A program made the position numbers and the translations under genes. DNA of 34,705 nt from the NCBI GenBank assembly GCA_028282545.1, contig JANQHT010000102.1, forward strand, positions 1-34,705. The letters are read 5' to 3'. Shown here in pieces: positions 8,552 to 16,203 of the stretch (positions within the stretch are counted from its first letter, which is position 1; each line of letters opens with the position of its first letter). Source of the stretch: Spirochaetales bacterium (lineage in GTDB: Bacteria; Spirochaetota; Spirochaetia; DSM-27196; Alkalispirochaetaceae). Below the pieces are notes generated by a model. The model did not search any database. It was given only the letters and a program-made list of their open reading frames with translations, and was not told where the DNA came from.

Positions 8552-8862
8552 AGCGCGTTGGATTCAAGATGAAGCTCAAACCGGGCCAGGAGGCGGAGTA
8601 CGCAAAGCGACACGCCGAGTTGTGGCCGGAACTCGAGGAACTCCTCCACGAGTCCGGGGTTCGTGACTACGTGATCTATCTGGATCGGGAAACGAACACG
8701 CTCTTTGCGAGCCAGAAGGTAGAAGGGGAGAGCGGTAGCCAGGACCTTGGCAGTTTGGAGATCGTTCAGAAGTGGTGGGCTTTTATGGCAGACATAATGG
8801 AAACGAACGCCGACAACTCGCCCGTTACGATTCCGCTCGAAGAGGTATTCTACCTCGAGTAG
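8548..8862 (+). CDS. rhaM: L-rhamnose mutarotase
   Basis: A 104-residue protein that aligns along its whole length with E. coli RhaM: the start MKRVGFKMKLKPG, RRH-like AKRHAELWPELEELL with His22 at the catalytic position, YVIYLD, QKWWAFMADIM and NADNSPV..PLEEVFYL. It interconverts the alpha and beta anomers of L-rhamnose, feeding the isomerase encoded next. The ATG at 8548 overlaps the stop codon of the uroD-like gene (ATGA) with a G-rich ribosome-binding site just upstream. This small gene is the best single evidence that the cluster handles L-rhamnose. Confidence 0.96.
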   Translation: MKRVGFKMKLKPGQEAEYAKRHAELWPELEELLHESGVRDYVIYLDRETNTLFASQKVEGESGSQDLGSLEIVQKWWAFMADIMETNADNSPVTIPLEEVFYLE

Positions 8863-8885
8863 GTAGAAGAAACAGGGAGGACTGC

Positions 8886-10124
8886 ATGTACGAGTACGCG
8901 AAGGAGTCATACGCACGTCTCGGTGTCGACACAGAAGCTGCACTCGAGAGTTTGGCCCAGGTACCTATTTCGATTCACTGTTGGCAGGGAGACGATGTCG
9001 GCGGCTTTGAAGGCGCCGGCGAGCTCACCGGTGGTATCATGGCCACGGGGAACTTCCCGGGGAAAGCGCGAACGCCGGACGAACTCCGTGCCGATTTCGA
9101 AAAGGCGACCAGCCTGATCCCGGGGAGGCACCGGTTTGCGCTTCACGCGAGTTACCGCGAGACCGGGGGCGCCAAGGTCGACCGCGACGAGGTCCTGCCG
9201 GAACACTTCACCGGATGGATCGACTGGGCCAAGGATCTCGGGATAGCCCTCGATTTCAATCCGACCTTTTTTTCTCATCCAAAGTCCGACGACGGCTTCA
9301 CGCTTGCTCACCGAGATAAAACGATTCGAGACTTCTGGGTTGAACACGGGAAGCGCTGCCGGACCATTTCCGCCGCCATGGGGAAAGCGCTTGGCAAGAC
9401 ATCTGTAGACAACTTCTGGATCCCCGACGGGTGGAAGGACCAACCGGCCGATCGCCTTGTTCACCGGGAACTCCTCGTGGAATCGCTCGACCGTATCTTT
9501 GAGGATAGGGTGGATCCGGAGCTGACGCTTGATTCGGTGGAAAGTAAGCTCTTTGGCCTTGGGTCGGAGATGTATGTGGTTGGATCCCACGAGTTTTACC
9601 TGGCGTATGCCATATCGCGTAGCCTGGTTTTGACGATGGACTCCGGGCACTACCACCCGACGGAGGTCATCTCTGAAAAGATCAGCGCACTGCTGCCCTT
9701 CCTTCCCTACCTGATGCTCCACGTGAGCCGGCCCGTTCGGTGGGACAGCGACCACGTCGTACTGTTCGACGACGAGACCAGATCCATCATGCGCGAGATC
9801 AACCGTGCCGACGCGTGGAACCGCGTCTTCGTGGGTCTCGACTTCTTCGACGCAAGCATCAACCGGATTGCTGCATGGGTAATCGGTACCCGGAACGCGG
9901 CGAAATCGGTCCTTTCGGCGCTGCTCGAACCGATCGAACTCGTTCGAAAGGCGGAGAACGAGGGACGCCTCGCAGATCGTCTGGCGTTGCAGGAGGAGGC
10001 GAAAACGCTTCCCTTCGGCGCCGTTTGGGACGAGCACTGTCGGCGCAACGACGTGCCCCCTGGAACGGATTGGATGGACGTTGTCGCCACGTACGAACGC
10101 GACGTCCTCGTAAAACGCACCTGA
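8886..10124 (+). CDS. rhaA: L-rhamnose isomerase
   Basis: A 412-residue metal-dependent TIM-barrel isomerase converting L-rhamnose to L-rhamnulose. It matches RhaA of enteric bacteria closely: VPISIHCWQGDDVGGFE, LTGGIMATGNFPGKA, LDFNPTFFSHP, SVDNFWIPDGWKD, VESKLFGLGSEMYVVGSHEFY, MDSGHYHPTEVISEKISA, LHVSRPVRWDSDHVV and VGLDFFDASINRIAAWVIGTRN. The metal ligands (Glu, Asp and His of these blocks) are present. The start at 8886 was chosen because GGGAGGA lies just upstream and MYEYAKESYARLGVD matches the family N-terminus. The gene follows rhaM by 23 bases. Confidence 0.97.
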   Translation: MYEYAKESYARLGVDTEAALESLAQVPISIHCWQGDDVGGFEGAGELTGGIMATGNFPGKARTPDELRADFEKATSLIPGRHRFALHASYRETGGAKVDRDEVLPEHFTGWIDWAKDLGIALDFNPTFFSHPKSDDGFTLAHRDKTIRDFWVEHGKRCRTISAAMGKALGKTSVDNFWIPDGWKDQPADRLVHRELLVESLDRIFEDRVDPELTLDSVESKLFGLGSEMYVVGSHEFYLAYAISRSLVLTMDSGHYHPTEVISEKISALLPFLPYLMLHVSRPVRWDSDHVVLFDDETRSIMREINRADAWNRVFVGLDFFDASINRIAAWVIGTRNAAKSVLSALLEPIELVRKAENEGRLADRLALQEEAKTLPFGAVWDEHCRRNDVPPGTDWMDVVATYERDVLVKRT

Positions 10125-10136
10125 GAGCCGGGAACG

Positions 10137-11315
10137 ATCGAAATCAAACGGGATCTGGACGGAATCGTCGAACTCTCGCGACGCTATGGGCGAAGCGTCC
10201 ACTGGGTGATCCGCGGCGGTGGCAACACGTCGCTAAAAGAAGACGATCGCTGGATGTGGGTCAAGGCTTCAGGGACGAGCCTGGGGTCGATCATCGCGGA
10301 GAACTTCGTCCGCATGGACCGATCGCTCCTTGACGCGATCTGGGCGAAGTCGTATCCGGCGGAAACGGACGCCCGGGAGGCGGCGGCAAAGGAAGATCTG
10401 TTGGCGGCGCGCGCGCCCGGGGAGGAAGAGAAGCGTCCCACCGTTGAGTCGCTCCTGCACGCCCTTTTCCCGCACCGAATCGTCTACCATTCCCATCCAA
10501 CGCTCGGAGGCGGACTTCTCTGTTCCGTCGACGGTGAAGGGGAGGCGCGACGCCTCTTTGGCGACGACATGCTCTGGATTCCAATCGTGAACGCCGGGTA
10601 CGTACTCGCGAAACGGTTGCGTGAGGAGGTCGATGCGTACCGCGCGGGTAACGGCGGGAGGTGGCCCCGGTTTGTGCTCATGCAGAATCACGGGATCGTC
10701 GTTGCCGGGGAAACGTCCCGGGAAATCGTCGCGCTGCACGAAGAGTTTGAAGGGCGCATGATCGAGGCGATCGGCGGCGAACGGGCGTCACTCTTCTCGC
10801 AGTGGGCACCGAACGCGGACGCCGCGGCGGTGAACGCGTCGGGGCCGATCCGGACCGCGCTGGTCGATGCGGCGGAAGCGGTGGCCACGCTGGCTGCCTA
10901 CGGCGGAGACGACGCTCCCGTTGTTCTCCACGACGCTGACCCGCTGTTTTCGCCGTTTCTCGACTCGCGGGACTCCTTCGCACCGCTCCACGGCGCGTTA
11001 ACCCCCGACCACATCGTCTACGCCGGCCACCTGCCGGCGTGGGCGGACGACGCCTCCGATCTCGACGAGGTGATGAGCCGGTACCGTTCGGACCACGGGA
11101 GCGATCCGAAGATCGTCGCTCTCCGGGGCGTCGGCGTGGTCGCTATAGGGAAGAACCGCAAGACGGCGGAGTCCGCCCTGCTCCTCTTCCGGGACGCCGC
11201 CAAGATCGCAACGCTCGCGCCCGCTTTCGGCGGCGTCCAGTTCATGCCGCCCGACCAAGTGGATTTTATCAGGAACTGGGAGGTGGAGCACTTCCGAGCG
11301 CGGGTCGGCGAGTAG
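10137..11315 (+). CDS. Class II aldolase/adducin domain protein, probable rhamnulose-phosphate aldolase
   Basis: A class II aldolase of the longer type that in other bacteria forms the front half of the RhaD/RhaE aldolase-dehydrogenase fusion; the dehydrogenase half is absent here. Marks are VIRGGGNTSLKEDDRWMWVKASGT, the zinc-site HSHPTLGGGLLCS and MQNHGIVVAGET. It would cleave (phospho)rhamnulose to lactaldehyde and dihydroxyacetone (phosphate). The start is a problem. The first standard codon, GTG at 10206, cuts into the conserved RGGGNTS motif, while the frame upstream encodes EIKRDLDGIVELSRRYG, which belongs to the family. The frame continues back to the rhaA stop codon at 10122-10124. 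ATC at 10137, preceded by GGGA, is the best candidate for a non-standard start; CTG at 10155 is the alternative. Either gives about 390 residues. Confidence 0.85.
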   Translation: MEIKRDLDGIVELSRRYGRSVHWVIRGGGNTSLKEDDRWMWVKASGTSLGSIIAENFVRMDRSLLDAIWAKSYPAETDAREAAAKEDLLAARAPGEEEKRPTVESLLHALFPHRIVYHSHPTLGGGLLCSVDGEGEARRLFGDDMLWIPIVNAGYVLAKRLREEVDAYRAGNGGRWPRFVLMQNHGIVVAGETSREIVALHEEFEGRMIEAIGGERASLFSQWAPNADAAAVNASGPIRTALVDAAEAVATLAAYGGDDAPVVLHDADPLFSPFLDSRDSFAPLHGALTPDHIVYAGHLPAWADDASDLDEVMSRYRSDHGSDPKIVALRGVGVVAIGKNRKTAESALLLFRDAAKIATLAPAFGGVQFMPPDQVDFIRNWEVEHFRARVGE

Positions 11316-11397
11316 CGTCCGGGCGGGGGCGAGGCGCTCGCAAACGAGATGACGCGGCAGGGGTGGTCGCGGCGGGGCGGGGCCGGTGGGCCGGGAC

Positions 11398-11435
11398 GGA
11401 CCGGTGGACCGGTGGACCGGTGGACCGGTGGACCG
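11398..11435. repeat. Tandem octamer repeat GGACCGGT
   Basis: Four exact copies of GGACCGGT plus six bases of a fifth, head to tail, in the 184-base gap between the aldolase and arfB genes. Each unit contains the palindrome ACCGGT, so the array is also rich in dyads. Arrays of this kind change copy number by slippage. No other feature was seen in this gap. Confidence 0.9.
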
Positions 11436-11499
11436 AACCGCGCGGCACCGCTGTAGCGCCGGTCTCGACCGGCTCTTCCCTTTTCCGTACGATTGGCCC

Positions 11500-11925
11500 G
11501 TGACCCGTGCCGAAATCGATAGCCAGATCAGACGTCTCGCCGTTGTCGTGCACTCGCGGTCGGGCGGACCCGGCGGTCAGAACGTCAACAAGGTGAACAC
11601 CCGCGTCACCCTGCACGTTCCGCTATCCGAGCTTGCCCCGGCGCTTGGACAGGGCGAGACGGAGCTGGAACGCGCCGTGCGGCGCCTGGGAAAGCGGGTG
11701 AACCGGGACGGCGAACTCGTTATTCACTCGTCGGTCACACGGTCGCAGCAACGGAACGTGGAGCGGGCGATCCAGCGCGCCGCAGAGCTGATCGAGGAGG
11801 CGTTCGCACCGCCGGTGGCGCCGCGCCGCCCCACGCGTCCGGGCAAGCGCGCCCGCGAGCGGCGACTGGAGATAAAGCGCGCCACCTCTCGGAAGAAGAC
11901 GCTACGACGCCCTCCGGAAGAGTAG
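11500..11925 (+). CDS. arfB: ArfB/YaeJ-like peptidyl-tRNA hydrolase (RF-1 domain)
   Basis: A 141-residue protein with the release-factor catalytic domain: SRSGGPGGQNVNKVNTRV, in which the GGQ at residues 25-27 releases peptidyl chains from stalled ribosomes, then VIHSSVTRSQQRNVERA. The C-terminal tail is very basic (RRPTRPGKRARERRLEIKRATSRKK), as in ArfB, where it enters the empty mRNA channel. There is no codon-recognition domain, which separates it from RF1 and RF2. GTG at 11500 fits the family start (VTRAEIDSQI). The frame stays open back to 11386 through the octamer repeat, but that part has no family resemblance. The stop codon is seven bases from the converging recQ. Confidence 0.9.
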   Translation: MTRAEIDSQIRRLAVVVHSRSGGPGGQNVNKVNTRVTLHVPLSELAPALGQGETELERAVRRLGKRVNRDGELVIHSSVTRSQQRNVERAIQRAAELIEEAFAPPVAPRRPTRPGKRARERRLEIKRATSRKKTLRRPPEE

Positions 11926-11932
11926 ACCGCGG

Positions 11933-13810
11933 CTATCCGTCTCCGGGGCACTCGCCGCTCGCCAGGAACTCCCGGACCAGGCGGAGCACGTCGGTGCCGT
12001 ACCGCTCCGCCTTGTGCTCACCGATCCCGTTGATCCGTAGCAGCGCCGCCCTGTTCTCCGGCCGGTTTCGCACGATCGCCTTGAGCGTTTTGTCGCTGAA
12101 CACCACGTACGGTGGGACCCCCGCCGATCGGGCGAGCGCTTTTCGGAGCGCTCGCAGGCACTGGAACAGCGCCTCCTGGTCGTCGCGCCAGAGGGCCGGC
12201 TGCGCGGAATGCGCGGAAGCGGCTGCGTCCGAACCGTCTTTCACCCCGGCGCGCGTGGTTCGCCCGGTTCGCGCTGTGCGACCGGAGGGCCCGCCTGGGG
12301 TAATCGAGGTGCGGAACGACTCCCGGCCGAAGAGGACCGCGGCTCCTCGTTCCGTGATCGTGAGGCCGCTCCGCTCGCCGTCACGCCTCGCGAGGAGACC
12401 GGCGGCCTCCATGTCCGCGGCCAGGCGGACCCACCACTCCCGCTGCCGGTCGTTCCCGACGCCAAATGTGGGGAGGCGGTGGTGGCCCCGGGTGAGTACC
12501 TGTTCCGTCTCCTCGCCAACGAGCACATCGGCGATGTAGTGGCGCCCGAACCATTCGCCGGTTCGCTTCACCGCCGAGAGCAGTTTCTGCGCCGCCATGG
12601 AACAATCTTCCGTCGTTGTCTCACCGGTACATACGTCGCAGCGGCCGCAGTTGCCGTCGTGTTCCTGTCCGAAGTGGCGTAGGAGCAGGGTCCGCCTGCA
12701 GACGCCGGCGTCCACGAACCGGAGAACGTCGCGGAGGTTCCGCTCCGCGCGCTCCCGTTCCTTCGCCACCTCCATCCTGTCGATGTGGTACCGGATCTTG
12801 GCGACGTCGCCGGGGCCGAAGAAGAGGCTCGTGTCAGCATCCTCGCCGTCGCGCCCGGCGCGTCCCGTCTCCTGATAGAACGCCTCGACGCTCCGGGGAA
12901 GGTCGCCGTGCACGACCCAACGCACGTTCGACTTGTCGATGCCCATGCCGAAGGCGATCGTGGCGACGATGGCCCGCGTTTCGTCGCGCACAAAGGCGCG
13001 CTGGTTTACGTTTCGTACCGTGTCGGGAAGTCCGGCGTGGTAGGGACGCGCCGCGATTCCGGCCTCCATGAGGTGCCCCGCCGTCTCCTCGGTAGCCTTT
13101 CGCGTCGCTCGGTAGACGATGCCCGGCTCGTCGCCGTGATCCCGGACGAACTGGAGGATCTGCTCGTTCACCCGGCTCTTTGTTCGGACGCGGTAGAATA
13201 TCTCGGCGCGGTCGAAGTTGCCTCGCACCAGCAGCGGTTGGTGAAGCGACAACTGGTTCACCACGTCGTCCTGAACCGCCTGTGTGGCCGTTGCGGTGAA
13301 CGCGGCGATCGGGACGTCAGGGAAATCGTGGCGGAGGACGGTGAGAGTGCGGTACTCCGGTCGAAACTCGTGTCCCCATTCGGAAATACAGTGCGCCTCG
13401 TCGACGGCGAAGAGCGCCACGCCGATCTCCGACAGGCGCTCCCGGAACTCGGGAATTGCGATCCGCTCCGGGGACACGTAGAGGAGCCGAATATCGCCGG
13501 CGAAGAGTGCGCGGTACGTTCGCCGCAACCCCACTTCGTCGAGAGTGCTGTTTAGGTACGCCGCCGGTACGCCGTATTGACGCGCACCCGCCACCTGGTC
13601 TTCCATCAGGGCGATCAGGGGGCTTACGACCACCACCACCTTTGGAAGTATCATGGCCGGTAACTGGTAGCAGAGCGACTTCCCGCCTCCCGTGGGGAGC
13701 GCCGCAAAGAGGTCCCTTCCGTCGAGAATCGCGGCGATGATCTCCTCTTGGTAGGGACGGTAGGAGGAGAAGCCGAAAACCCGGGAGAGGACGTGTTTCG
13801 CGTTGTTCAC
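11933..13810 (-). CDS. recQ: ATP-dependent DNA helicase RecQ
   Basis: A 625-residue RecQ helicase for recombination and repair. Visible parts in order: motif 0 FGFSSYRPYQEEII, Walker A PTGGGKS (39-45), DEAH (137-140) within AVDEAHCISEWGHEFRPEY, the FTATAT motif III, the second helicase domain with YHAGLPD, FGMGIDKSNVRWVVHGDLP and QETGRAGRDG, the zinc-binding part of the RQC domain CRRTLLLRHFGQEHDGNCGRCDVC, and a C-terminal HRDC domain. A Gly/Arg/Thr-rich linker lies before the HRDC domain. GTG at 13810 (VNNAKHVLSRVFGF) matches the family start; the frame remains open to 13921 without similarity. Confidence 0.96.
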   Translation of the reverse strand: MNNAKHVLSRVFGFSSYRPYQEEIIAAILDGRDLFAALPTGGGKSLCYQLPAMILPKVVVVVSPLIALMEDQVAGARQYGVPAAYLNSTLDEVGLRRTYRALFAGDIRLLYVSPERIAIPEFRERLSEIGVALFAVDEAHCISEWGHEFRPEYRTLTVLRHDFPDVPIAAFTATATQAVQDDVVNQLSLHQPLLVRGNFDRAEIFYRVRTKSRVNEQILQFVRDHGDEPGIVYRATRKATEETAGHLMEAGIAARPYHAGLPDTVRNVNQRAFVRDETRAIVATIAFGMGIDKSNVRWVVHGDLPRSVEAFYQETGRAGRDGEDADTSLFFGPGDVAKIRYHIDRMEVAKERERAERNLRDVLRFVDAGVCRRTLLLRHFGQEHDGNCGRCDVCTGETTTEDCSMAAQKLLSAVKRTGEWFGRHYIADVLVGEETEQVLTRGHHRLPTFGVGNDRQREWWVRLAADMEAAGLLARRDGERSGLTITERGAAVLFGRESFRTSITPGGPSGRTARTGRTTRAGVKDGSDAAASAHSAQPALWRDDQEALFQCLRALRKALARSAGVPPYVVFSDKTLKAIVRNRPENRAALLRINGIGEHKAERYGTDVLRLVREFLASGECPGDG

Positions 13811-13905
13811 ATTCGTGCTCGGCCGGAACCGCGAGTTACCTTCGCCGTTGCCGGTTGGTTCCCTACAATGGTGGAGAGTTACGGCGAGTTCAAGTGGGCG
13901 CCGGC

Positions 13906-14172
13906 GAGGCCGGCCTAGCAATTCTCATTATGGCCGGAGGGCGACGAGCCCTCCGACGAAATTGTCTATAGCCAACCAACAAGTAGTTCGCATTTTGGAG
14001 ATCACATTGCCGAATGGAGGTGAATACCACCAGACACACCCGGAAGGAAGAACAAAACGCGTCTGTGCAGCGCAGCGAAGCCAAGCGTTTTGTTCTTCCT
14101 TCCGGAGGCAGCCATGGAATGAACCGTGCCAAGGATATGTGATCTCCAAAATGCGAACTACTGAGGCCGGCC
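13906..14172. repeat. 10-bp direct repeats bordering the inverted-repeat element
   Basis: GAGGCCGGCC occurs at 13906-13915 and again at 14163-14172, directly outside the two ends of the inverted-repeat element. The placement suggests a target-site duplication made on insertion. The motif is itself partly palindromic and GC-rich, so chance is not fully excluded. Confidence 0.6.
13916..14162. mobile_element. MITE-like nested inverted-repeat element, 247 bp, no coding capacity
   Basis: The element fills most of the 421-base gap between recQ and the pot-type operon. Its right part is a large nested palindrome. A perfect 26-bp arm at 13982-14007 pairs with 14137-14162, and inside it a perfect 21-bp arm at 14040-14060 (CCGGAAGGAAGAAC...) pairs with 14085-14105. 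The left part has a smaller hairpin (13935-13942 with 13948-13955, plus CAATT/AATTG outside it). The left end, AGCAATTCTCATTATGG (13917-13933), matches the inverse of the right end at 13 of 17 positions, so the element has imperfect terminal inverted repeats. It encodes no protein. A non-autonomous transposable element or a structured RNA are the two readings. Confidence 0.7.
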
Positions 14173-14180
14173 GCGGCGAG

Positions 14181-14208
14181 TTGACATCCCTGCCCGATGG
14201 CTCATAAT
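14181..14208 (+). promoter_or_regulatory. Strong sigma-70-type promoter of the pot-type operon
   Basis: A perfect TTGACA (14181-14186) and CATAAT (14203-14208, 5 of 6) are spaced by 16 bp. The promoter begins 18 bases after the end of the mobile-like element. The start codon at 14232 has AAGGAGG at 14220-14226. Confidence 0.8.
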
Positions 14209-14231
14209 GGTTCGATCTGAAGGAGGCGAAC

Positions 14232-15299
14232 ATGGCTAAAAAACGCGTAGTAGTCTTGCTGTTGATGGTTGGCGTCACCACCCTGGTCTTCTCGACTGGA
14301 GAGCCGGAATCGGCGGCGTCCGCCGGGATGCCCTACGAGGGGCAAACCCTCGTTGTATCCGCCTGGGGATTCAACATGGACTTGATCGAGGCGAATATCG
14401 TCCAGCCCTTTGAGGAGATGCACGGTGTAGACGTGGTGTTCGAAACGGGGAACAACTCCGAACGCTTCACCCGGATGGTGGCGCGCAAGGCGAATCCGGA
14501 AGTTGACGTTGCGCTCTTTGCCGGCAACTGGGCACTGGACGCCGCAAACGAGGGATTGCTCCAGCCGTACGATCCCGCTATGTTGCCCAACCTAAACGAC
14601 CTCTACGACTTCGCCCAGGATCCGCTCAACAACCGCATGGCCGTGGGGTACACCGTCCAGAACCTCGGGATCGTCTACCGGACGGACATCGTCGATTCGA
14701 TCGACTCTTGGGGCGATCTCTCCGCACCGGAGCTGGCGGGATTTCTCTCGCTTCCCAATATCACGACCACCTACGGTCCGACCGTTGTGTACATGCTGTC
14801 TGCGGCGTTTGGCAGCGGGTATGACGACCACGAAGCGGGGTGGGAGGCGATCGAGGCGCTGGCCGATTCGATCACTACCAACTACAGCCGCTCTTCGGAA
14901 CTCACCACGCTCGTTGCCCAGGAAGAGGTGTACGCTGCACCGTACACCAGCTTCGCCTGGGGCAGTCTGCTGGCAACGGAACTCCCGCTTGCAAAAGCGG
15001 AGCCGGAAGAGGGGCTCCCCGGCGCGTTCAGCATGGTCGGCGTGGCTCACGGCGCCGACAACGTCGAACTTGCGCACCTGTACATCGATCACATGCTCTC
15101 CTACGACGTTCAGCTTGCGCAGGCCCTCGACCTGGTAGATTCCCCGGCGCGTCCCGACGTTGAGGTTCCGGCCGATACCGCCGAGAAACTCACCTACGGC
15201 CGCGATTTTATCGACAAGTTGATCTTCTTCGACCTCGCGGAGACCTCCGCGATGCGGGAAGAGATGATCGATCGCTGGAACGCGATCTTCGCGGAGTAG
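14232..15299 (+). CDS. Polyamine-type (PotD-like) ABC transporter substrate-binding protein
   Basis: A 355-residue binding protein of the spermidine/putrescine type. Residues 1-22 form a signal peptide ending in FSTG, followed by the Glu-rich EPES start seen in the other two binding proteins here. Conserved-style segments include YEGQTLVVSAWGFNMDLIEANIVQPFEE, VALFAGNWALDAANEGLLQPYD, AVGYTVQNLGIVYRT and the late ELAHLYIDHMLSYDVQ. It would deliver a solute to the PotB/PotC-like permeases encoded next. The genes downstream (nucleoside phosphorylase, M20-like hydrolase) and the nearby deaminase make a nucleoside-like or amino compound as likely as a polyamine. Confidence 0.85.
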   Translation: MAKKRVVVLLLMVGVTTLVFSTGEPESAASAGMPYEGQTLVVSAWGFNMDLIEANIVQPFEEMHGVDVVFETGNNSERFTRMVARKANPEVDVALFAGNWALDAANEGLLQPYDPAMLPNLNDLYDFAQDPLNNRMAVGYTVQNLGIVYRTDIVDSIDSWGDLSAPELAGFLSLPNITTTYGPTVVYMLSAAFGSGYDDHEAGWEAIEALADSITTNYSRSSELTTLVAQEEVYAAPYTSFAWGSLLATELPLAKAEPEEGLPGAFSMVGVAHGADNVELAHLYIDHMLSYDVQLAQALDLVDSPARPDVEVPADTAEKLTYGRDFIDKLIFFDLAETSAMREEMIDRWNAIFAE

Positions 15300-15318
15300 G
15301 GTTCAGAGCGAGACGTAT

Positions 15319-15347
15319 GCGGCCCGGGGCGATAAACCCCGGGTCGC
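15319..15347 (+). terminator. GC-rich hairpin after the binding-protein gene
   Basis: An 11-bp stem with one G-T pair (15319-15329 with 15337-15347, loop CGATAAA) lies between the binding-protein and first permease genes. Only a short TTT follows, so partial termination or protection of the upstream mRNA is the likely effect. Confidence 0.65.
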
Positions 15348-15366
15348 GCTGTTTGGGGGGTATCCC

Positions 15367-16197
15367 GTGAACCGGCTTCACCCGCGTCGTACACTCGCGT
15401 TGCTCCTCGGACCGGGGGTGGTGTTCCTCCTCTTTTTCTTCGCCGCGCCGCTCCTCTTTGTTCTAATAGAGAGTCTTCGCGTCCCCGATACGGGTGTGAC
15501 CCTATCGCGATACGGTGAAGTGATCACCGACGATCAGTTTGCCGCGGTGTACCTGCGTACGCTTCGGATCGCCCTGATCGTGACTCCCCTGGCCGTTCTT
15601 CTCTCCTACCCGTCGGCATACCTGCTCAGCCGGTTGCCCCACGGGCGCAAGTCGATCCTCATGTCCCTGGTCATTCTCCCGCTCATGACGAGCCCCGTGG
15701 CGCGGACGTACGCGTGGATCGTGATGCTCGGGAGGCAGGGCATCGTGAACAAGACGATCCAGGCCCTCGGGATCGCGTCTGAACCGGTACGCATGATGTA
15801 CACCGAGGGGGCGATCATCGTGGGCCTGCTGCAGCTCTTTCTTCCGATCATGGTACTCACTCTCGTGAGCGCCATGGAGAACGTCCCGGAAGAGGTGGAG
15901 GAGGCCGCCCTCAGTCTCGGTTCGAGCCGCTTCGACGCGTTCTTCCGCGTTATCGTGCCGCTCTCCTTCGAGGGGCTGATCATGGGGGTGACCCTCGTTT
16001 TCACCGGCTGCATCACCGCCTACGTGACGCCGGCGATCCTCGGTGGATCCCGGGTGCTGACGCTCTCAACGCTCATGCGGCAGGAAGCCCTGGTACTGAT
16101 GAACTGGGAAGCTGCCACGGTAATCGCGGTAATCATGGTCGTAACGACGTTGATCCTCTACAACGGTCTTCGCCTGTTCCGGCCCCGGGAGGCGTAG
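15367..16197 (+). CDS. ABC transporter permease, PotB-like
   Basis: A 276-residue membrane protein with about six hydrophobic segments. It contains RTYAWIVMLGRQGIVNKTIQALG and the EAA loop EEVEEAALSLGSSRFDAFFRVIVPLS, which docks with the ATPase. PotB-type permeases pair with a PotC-type partner, encoded next. GTG at 15367 follows a GGGGGG stretch that can serve as the ribosome-binding site. Confidence 0.9.
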   Translation: MNRLHPRRTLALLLGPGVVFLLFFFAAPLLFVLIESLRVPDTGVTLSRYGEVITDDQFAAVYLRTLRIALIVTPLAVLLSYPSAYLLSRLPHGRKSILMSLVILPLMTSPVARTYAWIVMLGRQGIVNKTIQALGIASEPVRMMYTEGAIIVGLLQLFLPIMVLTLVSAMENVPEEVEEAALSLGSSRFDAFFRVIVPLSFEGLIMGVTLVFTGCITAYVTPAILGGSRVLTLSTLMRQEALVLMNWEAATVIAVIMVVTTLILYNGLRLFRPREA

Positions 16198-16203
16198 GAT
16201 TCG

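Noticed and set aside
8907..10202. Long minus-strand open frame opposite rhaA
   Set aside because: rhaA is certain, and the antisense product has no domain; GC-rich codon use keeps this frame open by chance.
11398..11435. Octamer array as a CRISPR or iteron origin
   Set aside because: Units are contiguous and too short for CRISPR, and no replication gene is nearby.
11386..11499. N-terminal extension of ArfB through the octamer repeat
   Set aside because: The extension (DGPVDRWTGGPVDR) is only the translated repeat; the family start is at 11500.
13982..14162. CRISPR array or tRNA in the recQ to pot-type gap
   Set aside because: The repeats are inverted, not regularly spaced direct repeats, and no cloverleaf with a T-loop was seen.
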